A DNA stretch of 64,000 nt from Spirosoma fluviale (lineage in GTDB: Bacteria > Bacteroidota > Bacteroidia > Cytophagales > Spirosomataceae): assembly GCF_900230225.1 (NCBI RefSeq), contig NZ_OCNH01000003.1:868001-932000 (forward strand), in the 5' to 3' direction. Below are positions 1 through 8,540 of the stretch, piece by piece. A program made the translations under genes and the position numbers. Position 1 is the first letter of the stretch; each line of letters begins with the position of its first letter. The notes under the pieces were generated by a model that did not search any database, was not told the DNA's origin, and worked only from the letters and a program-made list of their open reading frames with translations.

Positions 1-397
1 CAAAGCCCAAAAAAGCAATGGCTGGCTCACTCAGCCCATGTCTCCGACGATTGATGGCCAGCATTCGGGAGTGCAGTTCCAACAACGAGAAAGGTTTTGT
101 CATGAAATCATCCGCCCCCAGGTTGAGCCCTTTCAATGTATTAGCTAACTCGCCACTAGCCGTCAGAATCAGAAACGAGGTATTGTGCAGGGTAGCAACC
201 GCTTCCCGCAGTAGATCAAAGCCGTCGTAGTCTGGTAAGCCCAGGTCAATGAGCAGGAAGTCATAGTCATTCACGGCCATGGCTTCTGAAGCTTGTTTGC
301 CGGTCAGGGCAATATCGCAGACAAAGCTCTGTTTTCGCAGAAACAGGGCCATGTCGTCGGCCAGAGTCGGCTCGTCTTCAATAATAAGTACATTCAT
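1..397 (-). CDS. Response regulator, N-terminal receiver part (cut by window edge)
   Basis: Reading the minus strand from the ATG at 397 gives MNVLIIEDEPTLADDMALFL and about 132 residues that run off the left edge. It is a CheY-like receiver: acidic pocket E7-D8-E9, phospho-acceptor D51 in LLIDLGLPDYDG, T79 in LILTAS and K101 in MTKPFS. The residues after about 115 suggest the start of an OmpR/PhoB-type linker and winged-helix DNA-binding domain, but the effector lies outside the window. The gene starts 109 bp after the stop of the CheB-CheR-kinase hybrid and is co-directional with it, so it is probably its output partner. Receiver identity is firm. The OmpR assignment is inferred from spacing and motif style. 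Confidence 0.85.
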   Translation of the reverse strand, partial: MNVLIIEDEPTLADDMALFLRKQSFVCDIALTGKQASEAMAVNDYDFLLIDLGLPDYDGFDLLREAVATLHNTSFLILTASGELANTLKGLNLGADDFMTKPFSLLELHSRMLAINRRRHGLSEPAIAFLGF

Positions 398-506
398 CGT
401 TGAGTTTGTTTTCCGGTATCAGGAGCAGCGTACAGTCATAAACCTGCGGGCCGGGGAAACGCTTTATATTACGTCATTGCCGACCAATTTAGAGCTGCCT
501 ATGCCT

Positions 507-3500
507 TCACTTGTCCACACTGACGGGCGCAACAGGCCGGTCGGGTTCAGGAATGTATATATCAAACCTCGCCCCTTTGTTCAGTTCGCTGGTGGCGGTA
601 ATCAGGCCGTTGTGATTCTCGACGATCTTCTTCACAATAGCCAGGCCGATACCTGTGCCGGCATATGCTTCGCGGCCGTGCAGGCGCTGGAATACTTCGA
701 AGATCCGTTCTTTATACTGAGGATCGAAGCCAATTCCATTATCGGTGAGACTGAGGTGAAAATAGCTCGTATCGGCTAAAAGCCGGTTATCGGTCAAGTC
801 GCGTCCGTAGGCTCGCTGACCGACGATGGAAATACAGGGGGGTATACCGGGAACCGAAAACTTCAGTGCGTTGCCAATCAGGTTTTGCAGCAACTGACGA
901 AACTGAAAAACAATGATAGTAACCATCCCCAACTCGCCGATGTCGATAATGGCCTGTTTTTCACTAATCGTTTCCTGGAATTGGCTGATGACCTCATCGG
1001 TAAGTTTTTGGAGATCGGTTGGTTCAAACGTCCGCTCGGTCACGTTTAAGCGCGAGAAGGCCAGCAAATCCTGAATCAGCTCCTGCATGCGGGCGGCCGC
1101 CAGCTGCAAACGCTGCAAATCCCGTTTGCCATTGTCGGTTAACTGTTGGCTTTCTTCGTCCATAATACGACCGGCAAACGTCTGTATTTTGCGTAGAGGC
1201 TCCTGAAGATCATGCCCGGAAACGTAAGTGAACGATTCCAGTTCTTTATTCATCTGTTGCAGTTCTTCATTCTTTTGGGCCAGCGTTTGGTTGGCTTCGT
1301 TTAATTCGACCGTGCGGCTCGCCACCGATTTTTCCAGCTCTTCCTGATAGAGTTGCTGTTCATGATTTTCGGTACTGGTACCAATCCACATCGTCGTGCG
1401 TCCCTGATCATCCAGTTGGGCCACGCTTCGGCTCAGATGCCACTTATAGGCCCCGGCTGCATCCCGAAGCCGGTGTTGCATATTAAACGCGGCACCCGTA
1501 CGGATCGACTGGTGCCAACGTTTTTTGTTCTCTTTCTGATCGTCCGGATGAACGACGTTCTCCCACCCAAACGCTTTCAGATCGTCGAAGGTGAGTCCAC
1601 TATAGCGGAGCCAGGTGTGATTGAAATAATTGGCATTCCCGGCGGCATCGGCTGTCCAGACTTTCTCCGGCATAGCGTCGGCCATAAACTGAAGCTGCTG
1701 TTGAGCCAGCCTTTCCTGGTCCCGCTCGTTGGTGGCTTGCGTTATATCTTCAATGGATAGTAGAATTAATTTCTCCTTGCTGTTTTTGTGGATGATTTCC
1801 CGCGCGTTGAGCAACATAACCCGCCGACCAATGGCCGCAAAAGTATGTGTTAGTTCAAAGGCTCGGAAGGTTGATTTTTCGGGCAGAATTCGTTCCAGCA
1901 GGGTGCGTAACTCAGGAATATTCCATTCCCGATTCCCGATATCGTAAATCAGAACGCCTTCCGTTTCTGTTTCATTGACCTGAAAGGTTTTGTAAAATGC
2001 GTTGTTCGCGGTTTTCACTCGCAGCCGTTGATCCAGCACCAGCAGGGGTTCTCCTATATTCGCAATAATGGCTTCGGCATAATCGCGGGCTATGGTTAGC
2101 TGGCCATTCAACCGGGTTATCTCCTCATTGACGACCATGAGTTCTTCGTTGCTGCTTTGCTGCTCTTCCTTGCTGGTTTCCAGTTCTTCGTTCAGACTCT
2201 GGAGTTCTTCATTACCACTCAGGAGTTCTTCGTTGGCGCTCTGGAGTTGTTCATTAATCGCTTCCTGATCCTGGGTAATACTCCGCATGTCGTCACGGGC
2301 CTGGGCCAGTTCCTGCTCCAGCTGGTGAATCAACTGATCTTTAGGCTCGACGATTGGCTTTGTCAGGCCTCCCTTTTGGGACGGTACGGTCGGCGTCGTG
2401 TCGGGAATGCCTGTCGTATAAAACAGAATCAGGTAGCACGCATCCAGGGTGTTCGGTAGTGGAATCACATCGATGGATAGGGTCTGTAGCCGGTTCCCCG
2501 TCTGAAAAGGGATCAACTCTTTACGAACTGGTTTATCCTCTTTTTTTACTTTGTGCAGCAGGCTACGCAATTCAAAGGCCAGGCCGTGTTTGGCCATTAA
2601 CAACACGTTGTGGCTGGGTTTACCGGGCGACTGCTCCAGGAAGGGGGCTGTCAGTCCGTGAAAATGCACAATATCGAATACGTCGTTTACAATTACCCCG
2701 GCGGGCGTATATTGGTTGAAGAGGATATAGTCGGCCGTTTTTTGGTAATCGGAAGGCTTGCTTACGGGTTTGGCATTGGGCGAACTCAGACTTGACTCGG
2801 CCCGTTGATTCGCGTTAGCTATAAACCGACCGGGCACATCTTTACGGGTAAAGACTTTATCGACTTTTTCCATCACAGCAAATAAATCGCTGACGCTGCT
2901 GACGGTTTCCGATTTCCCCAGCATCAAAAAACCCGCACTGTTCAAGGCATAATGAAAGGTTGTCAGGGCTTTTTTCTGGAGGTAAGCGTCCATATAAATC
3001 AGCACATTTCGACAACTGATGAAATCCATTTTTCCGAAGGGCGGATCGTTTAGGAAGTTCTGATTAGCGAACACGCACATATCCCGCACCTCTTTACTGA
3101 CCTGATAGCCGCCTTTGATTTTGACAAAGTACTGCTGTAACCGCTGCGCTGAAATGGTCTCTACTTCCTTTTTGGTATAGATGCCGGTACGGGCTTTGGC
3201 AATGGCGGGCTTACTCAGATCCGTCGCGAAGATGTGTACGGGTTGCAGACTGTTGCCCAGTAGCTCCTTCATGCAGATGGCAATGGAATAAGCCTCCTGA
3301 CCCGTACTACAGCCTGCCACCCACAGGCGTATTGGCTCGGAGTCTGCTTTCGTCTTCAGCAGCAGCGGAAAAATCGTACGAGACAACAGGGCAAAGGATT
3401 TCGGATCACGAAAAAATGTGGTTACAGCGATCAATAAATCCTGATAAAGGGCATCCTGCTCCGGTTTCGTTTTCTGTAAATAGGCCAGATAATCAGCCGG

Positions 3501-4256
3501 AGTGTTCAGCCTGGACAAAGTTATCCGGCGTGAAATTCGCCTGCGAATGGTGGTCTGTTTGTAGTAGGTAAAGTCGATTCCATGACGAGTCCGCAAAACA
3601 GACAATATCTGCCTGATGATATCCGCATCATCCATTTCAGGAGTAGTCGGATGGCCTTGCCGCAGACTTTGGGTTAATTCAAGAATCTTCCGGGGTATTT
3701 CGTGAGGAGGCAGCACAAAGTCGACAACGTCTGCTGATATGGCACTCAGGGGCATGCCATCATAAGCGGCTGAATCGCGATCCTGAGCCATGGTGATTCC
3801 GCCGTTTTCTTTAATAGCTTTCAAGCCCAACGTACCATCGCTACCCATACCCGACAAAATTACACCGATGGCTTCATTCCGGTGAACGGCGGCTAACGAC
3901 TGAAAAAACAGATCAATGGGCAGGTTGGGTTCGGTCGTGGTGGGTCGCGGGCTTAGTTGTAAAATACCATCATTAGCCACCAGCATTTTGTTGCTGGGTA
4001 AGATGTAAATATGGTTCGGCCGTACCTTAATCTCATCGGCGATTTCCAGGACCGGAATGGCAGTAACTTTTTGCAGGATTTCGGGCAGCAGGCTCTCGTG
4101 GGTAGGGGCCAGGTGTTGCACCAGTACATAGGCCATGCCCGACTCTTCCGGAATGGCTTTGATCAGTTTTTTAAACGCATCAAGCCCCCCCGCCGATGCT
4201 CCGATCCCTACAACCGGGAATATATTTGTCGACAGAATCGTTTTGGCAGATTTCAT
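507..4256 (-). CDS. CheB-CheR-PAS hybrid sensor histidine kinase
   Basis: A 1249-residue soluble signalling protein with no membrane segment. Order: CheB methylesterase (about 12-195; S21 in GASAGG, H48 in VLVQHL, D140 in GMGSDG), CheR N-terminal helix bundle and SAM methyltransferase (about 210-460; RLWVAGCSTGQEAYS, FISCRNVLIYM), a linker, a glutamate-rich coiled coil (about 650-735, repeated NEEL units), two PAS domains (about 740-990), a short coiled coil, HisKA with the phospho-histidine H1015 in SGHDLQEPL, and an HATPase (N box NLIGNALKFS, G boxes DNGIGF and GTGIGLA). Such hybrids are common in Bacteroidota without flagella, where the CheB/CheR parts probably do not act on chemoreceptors. 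It starts 14 bp after the stop of the upstream response regulator and is followed by another, so the three form one phosphorelay unit. The ligand is unknown. Confidence 0.93.
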   Translation of the reverse strand: MKSAKTILSTNIFPVVGIGASAGGLDAFKKLIKAIPEESGMAYVLVQHLAPTHESLLPEILQKVTAIPVLEIADEIKVRPNHIYILPSNKMLVANDGILQLSPRPTTTEPNLPIDLFFQSLAAVHRNEAIGVILSGMGSDGTLGLKAIKENGGITMAQDRDSAAYDGMPLSAISADVVDFVLPPHEIPRKILELTQSLRQGHPTTPEMDDADIIRQILSVLRTRHGIDFTYYKQTTIRRRISRRITLSRLNTPADYLAYLQKTKPEQDALYQDLLIAVTTFFRDPKSFALLSRTIFPLLLKTKADSEPIRLWVAGCSTGQEAYSIAICMKELLGNSLQPVHIFATDLSKPAIAKARTGIYTKKEVETISAQRLQQYFVKIKGGYQVSKEVRDMCVFANQNFLNDPPFGKMDFISCRNVLIYMDAYLQKKALTTFHYALNSAGFLMLGKSETVSSVSDLFAVMEKVDKVFTRKDVPGRFIANANQRAESSLSSPNAKPVSKPSDYQKTADYILFNQYTPAGVIVNDVFDIVHFHGLTAPFLEQSPGKPSHNVLLMAKHGLAFELRSLLHKVKKEDKPVRKELIPFQTGNRLQTLSIDVIPLPNTLDACYLILFYTTGIPDTTPTVPSQKGGLTKPIVEPKDQLIHQLEQELAQARDDMRSITQDQEAINEQLQSANEELLSGNEELQSLNEELETSKEEQQSSNEELMVVNEEITRLNGQLTIARDYAEAIIANIGEPLLVLDQRLRVKTANNAFYKTFQVNETETEGVLIYDIGNREWNIPELRTLLERILPEKSTFRAFELTHTFAAIGRRVMLLNAREIIHKNSKEKLILLSIEDITQATNERDQERLAQQQLQFMADAMPEKVWTADAAGNANYFNHTWLRYSGLTFDDLKAFGWENVVHPDDQKENKKRWHQSIRTGAAFNMQHRLRDAAGAYKWHLSRSVAQLDDQGRTTMWIGTSTENHEQQLYQEELEKSVASRTVELNEANQTLAQKNEELQQMNKELESFTYVSGHDLQEPLRKIQTFAGRIMDEESQQLTDNGKRDLQRLQLAAARMQELIQDLLAFSRLNVTERTFEPTDLQKLTDEVISQFQETISEKQAIIDIGELGMVTIIVFQFRQLLQNLIGNALKFSVPGIPPCISIVGQRAYGRDLTDNRLLADTSYFHLSLTDNGIGFDPQYKERIFEVFQRLHGREAYAGTGIGLAIVKKIVENHNGLITATSELNKGARFDIYIPEPDRPVAPVSVDK

Positions 4257-4270
4257 AGTCGTAATAGAAT

Positions 4271-4717
4271 TTAAGGGCTATCAGGACCAACACATACGTC
4301 TGGCGCCGGTAGATCAGAACATTGTACCAGCCGACTAAGTACCTGACCAATCAGTTCTTTGAGTTGGTTAAAGTCGGTCGGTTTCTGGAGGCATTCCAGG
4401 GCACCGATCTGGAAAAGTCGATCCGTTACGTGTTGATCGAAAAACGTGGAGAGTATAATGACTGGAATCCGGCTCAGGTTAGGATTTTGTTTTATGTCTG
4501 CCAGGCATTCGAAGCCGCTTCTACGGGGCATATTGATGTCGAGGAAAAGCACGGAGGGAAGGGGAGCCGTGCTCGTTGTGAGCAGGTGCATGAGTTGCTC
4601 CCCGTCACGTACGGTTATCAGCGAGGATGCGATGGACAGGCTTTGAAGAGCTTGTTTGAAAAACAAACAATCGTCTTCGTCATCATCGGCCAGCAACACT
4701 ACTTGTTTTGTATACAT
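4271..4717 (-). CDS. Single-domain response regulator
   Basis: A 148-residue receiver-only protein of the Rcp1/CheY-like type often paired with PAS histidine kinases in Bacteroidota. Key residues are D11-D12-D13 of the metal-binding pocket, phospho-acceptor D60 in LFLDINMPRRSG, S90-T91 and K112 in CLQKPTD. No output domain follows; the last 20 residues are a short polar tail. It is the first gene of a minus-strand unit with the hybrid kinase 14 bp downstream, which points to translational or transcriptional coupling. It probably carries phosphate from or to that kinase. Family identity is firm and the exact partner is inferred from adjacency. Confidence 0.9.
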   Translation of the reverse strand: MYTKQVVLLADDDEDDCLFFKQALQSLSIASSLITVRDGEQLMHLLTTSTAPLPSVLFLDINMPRRSGFECLADIKQNPNLSRIPVIILSTFFDQHVTDRLFQIGALECLQKPTDFNQLKELIGQVLSRLVQCSDLPAPDVCVGPDSP

Positions 4718-5159
4718 GGTGGGTAAGGTATTGGCGCATATAAAAAGCCTGAGCGTACCAACCCGTAAACTGGCGTGAAGAAGAAGATTAGCTTGCCCTA
4801 CGAATCGGTACTGGTCTGGTAAGGCAGAAGCAATTTTTCGTCAACTGCTTCTGTTATATCGCTCTATTTCTTGTTGTGTCCGGTAGAGCAGGAACTAGTA
4901 TTATAGGCCGAACCCCATGAACGCCGGAGTTATTGCTTGTGAATCAACTGATTGATAATTAGTAAGCCGTAACAATCGGCAAGTAGTTCAATAAAGCCTG
5001 GTTTACCTATCGTATCCGTTTATTTAATTTTATTCTTTACTAATTAACGAAAATAATATGTGCGGGAACAAGGTTGACCTAATTAGGGGTATGACGGTGA
5101 GACGCTAAAAACCCACGATTCCACTATAAAGGAAGTAAGCGTATTCCCTATACAGCCAG
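4718..5159. other. Intergenic, no gene seen
   Basis: About 440 bp, moderately AT-rich, upstream of the response regulator at 4717 and downstream of the small gene at 5160. I find no convincing reading frame, RNA gene, terminator or TAnnTTTG-type promoter. It must hold the promoter of the phosphorelay unit, but I cannot place it. Confidence 0.4.
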
Positions 5160-5354
5160 TTAGCTCTTCCCCTTTCTGTTTTTCTTGGATAGGGCGGCCT
5201 GAATGATCCCCCACGCTTTTACCCGCAGCCGCTGATGGAGTTCCTTATCTCGGGGAACAAAAGTGGTGCTTCGTAAATTGTTTTTGATTGACTTTGACTC
5301 CCAGTAGTTGCTGTCAGACGTATCGGGAATGGACGTGTAGGGTAATTCATTCAT
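5160..5354 (-). CDS. Small basic protein of unknown function (64 aa)
   Basis: Starts MNELPYTSIPDTSDSNYW and ends in a strongly basic tail (ALSKKNRKGKS). No signal peptide, membrane segment or recognised motif. It could be a small nucleic-acid-associated protein, but that rests only on charge. It lies between two gene-poor gaps and is co-directional with the 68-residue gene upstream (110 bp apart). Coding is plausible because the frame opens with ATG and its residues have a sensible, non-repetitive composition, yet I recognise no family. Confidence 0.45.
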   Translation of the reverse strand: MNELPYTSIPDTSDSNYWESKSIKNNLRSTTFVPRDKELHQRLRVKAWGIIQAALSKKNRKGKS

Positions 5355-5464
5355 GGTTGTCGGTTGGTTTATTCAGGAAAAGCAAGCGTTCATTGGCTGA
5401 CGGACCACTCAACGGATTCATAACCTTCCGCTTAGGTAGTGCTAGGCAAGCCGTTTGAATACGC

Positions 5465-5671
5465 CTAATAGGCACTGATCTCTCCGTTAGTACGGATGGT
5501 TAATTCATCCTCAAATGAAACGATGACCACCGTGGCATCCCGAACTCCGGGATAATCCCGCAGGAAGCGTTGGGTGGCCAGTTCTTCGCTACTATTTAAA
5601 TACGCTTTGCGAAACGGTTTGGGGGAGATGGACCCATAACCGGTGACAATGGTTAATGTGTTAGTTGCCAT
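5465..5671 (-). CDS. Small protein of unknown function (68 aa)
   Basis: Starts MATNTLTIVTGYGSISPKPF. The pattern of alternating hydrophobic residues (TLTIVTGYG, DATVVIVSFEDELTI) suggests a small beta-rich fold. No signal peptide, cysteine cluster or known motif. The next gene on the strand is the equally small 64-residue protein, so the two may be co-transcribed. Function unknown. Confidence 0.5.
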   Translation of the reverse strand: MATNTLTIVTGYGSISPKPFRKAYLNSSEELATQRFLRDYPGVRDATVVIVSFEDELTIRTNGEISAY

Positions 5672-5994
5672 AAAGATTATAATTAAGTAAATGAATAAGT
5701 ATCGTGCGTTTGATTCACCCGGTTGTAGAGGGTATAAAACCGGATCAATTGAGGTAGCGACTGACTCTATATCAAATGCAGTTAGAGAGACGTGTAATGG
5801 CTAAATTATTAACCATTTACGTTCATAAGTTTAACTAGAGATCAACTAAGCCGGTTATTACTGACAATTCACTGTTTGGCCAATCGTCTGGTCAAACAGG
5901 ACAGATCGATGTTTTTAGTGTTTTACACTACCTGTCTGTTTTTCATTAACTTGACAAAACGGCTCAGGCGGACTGATCACTTACTAGAACACCG
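5672..5994. other. Intergenic with a hairpin
   Basis: About 320 bp without a gene, upstream of the 68-residue protein. The only structure I see is an imperfect stem at about 5893-5942: outer arms AAACAGGACAG and CTGTCTGTTT around an inner perfect stem TAGTGT-TTT-ACACTA (5916-5930). It could be a terminator or an end of the degraded IS110 element next to it. Confidence 0.4.
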
Positions 5995-6057
5995 ATGAAG
6001 TCAAAACGCTTTATTTATTTTTTAGCGCGGACGTTTGGAGGTAGGAGTGTTTGTCTG

Positions 6058-6186
6058 GTTAAAGAACTTTTTGGCTTACCCGGCATTGGTATCGCTACTG
6101 CTACCGAGGTGGTCACCGCCACCAATGAAATGAAGACCATCACCGGCCCCAAACAGATGGCCTGTCATGCGGGGGTTACTCCCCCG
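6058..6186 (+). pseudogene. IS110-family transposase remnant
   Basis: On the plus strand about 43 codons read LFGLPGIGIATATEVVT, then TGPKQMACHAGVTP. This is the signature of the C-terminal Transposase_20 domain of IS110-type enzymes (helix-hairpin-helix GIG followed by the ...L..yaGl.P motif). Everything else of a transposase of 300-400 residues is missing. The match stops at about 6186, overlapping the stop codon (6176-6178) and last codons of the minus-strand MFS gene. It is therefore a dead fragment that may have rewritten the end of that gene. Identification rests on motif recall only. Confidence 0.6.
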
Positions 6187-7504
6187 CAAAGACCCCTTCC
6201 TGCGGGTCGTGGGTTACAACCCGCTCTATCTTGCCCACCAGGAAAATATAGGAACAGGCACCAATCAGGCCGAGGGCTCCGACAAAGACGAGCGCGGGTT
6301 TGAAATCGCCGTCTTTGGCCAGATAGCCGATCACAATGGGCACCACGATGGACGCCAGATTGCCCATAAAGTTGAACACGCCACCCGTTAAGCCAATCAG
6401 GTGCTTAGGCGATAAAATAGACACGAAGACCCATGAAATCAACGCCATGCCGGACCCAAAGAACGCCAGTGCCATAAAGGCGATGATCAACGCCGTGTCG
6501 TTTGTGTAGTTGGCACCAACAATACTGATCGACAGGAGCAGGCCAATGATGATAGGGGCTTTTCGCGCCATTGTTACCGATTTTCCCTGCTTCACCAGTC
6601 TGTCGGAGACGAAGCCGGACAGCAACAGACCCGCGCAGGCCGCCAGAAAAGGCACCGATGCCAGATAGCCGGATTTTATAAAATCCAGTCCCCGGTATTT
6701 GACCAGATACGTTGGAAACCACGTCAGGAAGAACCAGAGCATGGAGTTGACGGCAAACTGCCCTATGTAAACGCCCCACAATGTTCGGGTAGAGAACACC
6801 TGCTTTACGTTTACCCAACTCCAGACGGACGATTTACTCGTACCCGCCTGCCGACCTCTGAACAGGCCGCCCCCTTCTTCAATATAGGTTAGTTCGGCCT
6901 CGTTTACGGTCGGATGGTCGAGCGGGTCGCGGTAGAGCAGGTACCAGACAACACCCCAAATCAGCCCAACGATACCGGTACAGATGAACAAACCCTGCCA
7001 CCCGAACTGACTCTGGATATAAGTCAATACGGGTGTTAAGAATGCAAGACCAATAAACTGCCCCGATACATACAAAGCAATGGACGAAGCCCGTTCGTGT
7101 TCGGGAAACCAGCTCGTAACAATGCGGTTGTTGATGGGGTAGGAGGGAGCTTCAAACGCGCCCGTTGCCAGTCGAAGCGAAAACAGGCTGGCAAACCCCC
7201 GGACAAATCCCTGGCAAACGGTGGCTAAAGACCAGGTAATCAGACAAAACGCATAGAGGATTCGGGGGCCGAAGCGGTCGGCGATAAGGCCGCCCGGTAT
7301 TTGCAGCAGGGCGTACGTCCAGCCAAAAGCCGAGAAAATGAACCCCAACTGTTCCGACGATAGGTCCATGTCTTTACTCAACGCGGTCCCCGCCACCGAA
7401 ATATTACTCCGGTCGAGGTAGTTGATGACCACGTTGATAAAGACCAGCGCCAACATGCTGTAGCGCACCCGCGTCTTTTTGTCTTTGCCGATTACTTGTT
7501 CCAT
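6176..7504 (-). CDS. MFS transporter, anion:cation symporter (hexuronate/sugar-acid) type
   Basis: A 442-residue inner-membrane carrier with about 12 hydrophobic segments. Helix 1 carries INYLDRSNISVAG, typical of the ACS family (ExuT, GarP, DgoT), and the helix 2-3 loop carries the MFS motif GLIADRFGPR. The family moves hexuronates, aldonates and similar organic anions with protons. It is the last gene of a minus-strand run: haem-c protein, TIM-barrel protein, SDR, then this gene, with a perfect 25-bp inverted repeat in the 95-bp gap before it. That neighbourhood suggests a sugar or sugar-acid substrate. The last codons (VFAGE, stop at 6176) overlap an IS110 fragment read on the other strand, so the C-terminus may have been altered. 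The substrate is not deducible. Confidence 0.85.
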   Translation of the reverse strand: MEQVIGKDKKTRVRYSMLALVFINVVINYLDRSNISVAGTALSKDMDLSSEQLGFIFSAFGWTYALLQIPGGLIADRFGPRILYAFCLITWSLATVCQGFVRGFASLFSLRLATGAFEAPSYPINNRIVTSWFPEHERASSIALYVSGQFIGLAFLTPVLTYIQSQFGWQGLFICTGIVGLIWGVVWYLLYRDPLDHPTVNEAELTYIEEGGGLFRGRQAGTSKSSVWSWVNVKQVFSTRTLWGVYIGQFAVNSMLWFFLTWFPTYLVKYRGLDFIKSGYLASVPFLAACAGLLLSGFVSDRLVKQGKSVTMARKAPIIIGLLLSISIVGANYTNDTALIIAFMALAFFGSGMALISWVFVSILSPKHLIGLTGGVFNFMGNLASIVVPIVIGYLAKDGDFKPALVFVGALGLIGACSYIFLVGKIERVVTHDPQEGVFAGE

Positions 7505-7521
7505 TTTTTAAGGGTTAGGAA

Positions 7522-7592
7522 AGGCCCAAACAGGCTCCGGCTGTTTGATCTAAAGGCTAAATTTAACAAACAGCCGGAGCCTGTTTGGGCCT
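7522..7592. repeat. Perfect 25-bp inverted repeat (double-hairpin element, family A)
   Basis: Arms 7522-7546 and 7568-7592 are exact reverse complements with a 21-nt spacer. Each arm holds its own small palindrome (AAACAG...CTGTTT). It fills the SDR-MFS gap and resembles the element at 46822-46921. It could act as a partial terminator or mRNA stabiliser. Confidence 0.85.
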
Positions 7593-7599
7593 CCCTTAT

Positions 7600-8385
7600 C
7601 TACCTCGCCGTCCAGCCGCCGTCGACGGTGAGCATGGAGCCGACCATGTAGGAACCGGCATCGCTGGCCAGGAAAATAGCAGCTCCCTGAATTTCCTGTA
7701 GTTGACCCCAGCGGCCCAACGCTGTAGCACCCACCACGAATTTGAGCCCTTCTTCGGTCTCGGCAATGGGCAGGTTCATTTCGGTGAGGAATGGGCCGGG
7801 GCAAATGGCGTTGACGTTAATGTTGAAAGGGGCCAGTTCCAGCGCCAGGGCGCGGGTCATCTGCACAACGGCTCCTTTGCTGGCCGTGTAGGGCGTCCGG
7901 TTCGCTAAGCCCACCAAGCCCAGCGTACTCGCCAGGTTGATGATGCGGCCCCGACCATCCTTTTTCATGTAGGGCGTTACGGCCCGGCAGCATAACCAGG
8001 TACCCGTTACGTTGACTTCCATCACTTTGCTGAATTCGGCGGGTGTCAGTTCATCGATGGGGCCACGGATGTTGATGCCGGCACTATTGATCAGAATGTC
8101 GATCTGGCCGAAGGCATCGAAAGCGGCCTGTGCCATCGCTTCGGCCTGTTCGGCGTTCGACACATCGGCTGCGAAGGAAAGAGCTGTTACGCCATAATCG
8201 GTGCTGATTTCCTGAGCGGCTGCTGCGCCTTCGTCGGCATTGCGGTTCACCAGCATGACATTGGCACCGGCTGAGGCCAGTCCGGCCGCCATCGCAAGCC
8301 CAAGCCCTTTAGAGCCACCCGTAATGATGGCCGATTTTCCGGTAAGGTCAAATTGACGGATGCCCGGAAGGAGTTCTTTACTCAT
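7600..8385 (-). CDS. SDR-family NAD(P)-dependent oxidoreductase
   Basis: A 261-residue classical short-chain dehydrogenase. Rossmann motif TGGSKGLGLAMA near residue 22, NSAGI in the central strand, catalytic Y166 and K170 in YTASK, and the usual ending TVDGGW. The closest recalled relatives are gluconate 5-dehydrogenase and 2-deoxy-D-gluconate 3-dehydrogenase types, which interconvert keto and hydroxy sugar acids in the cytoplasm. It lies between a sugar-isomerase-like gene and an ACS-type MFS carrier, so a sugar-acid substrate fits. A palindromic element lies in each gap on either side. The exact substrate is not deducible. Confidence 0.88.
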   Translation of the reverse strand: MSKELLPGIRQFDLTGKSAIITGGSKGLGLAMAAGLASAGANVMLVNRNADEGAAAAQEISTDYGVTALSFAADVSNAEQAEAMAQAAFDAFGQIDILINSAGINIRGPIDELTPAEFSKVMEVNVTGTWLCCRAVTPYMKKDGRGRIINLASTLGLVGLANRTPYTASKGAVVQMTRALALELAPFNINVNAICPGPFLTEMNLPIAETEEGLKFVVGATALGRWGQLQEIQGAAIFLASDAGSYMVGSMLTVDGGWTAR

Positions 8386-8465
8386 TATTTATAGTTTGTG
8401 GTTGTATTGCTCTGAATGTTATATAGTGGTTTTGTGAGGACACCTAGGCGCTGGGTGACGGTAAC

Positions 8466-8536
8466 GTCTGGGCCAAGCTCTGGCTTGGCCCGTGCTAGTT
8501 AGTGAGACATTGGCCAAGCTGGAGCTTAGCCCAGAC
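8466..8536. repeat. Imperfect 25-bp inverted repeat (double-hairpin element)
   Basis: Arms 8466-8490 and 8512-8536 pair with about two mismatches. Each arm is itself a palindrome of the form GGGCCAAGC-TCT-GGCTTGGCCC. It lies in the 155-bp gap between the isomerase-like gene (stop 8541) and the SDR. Confidence 0.8.
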
Positions 8537-8540
8537 TCTA

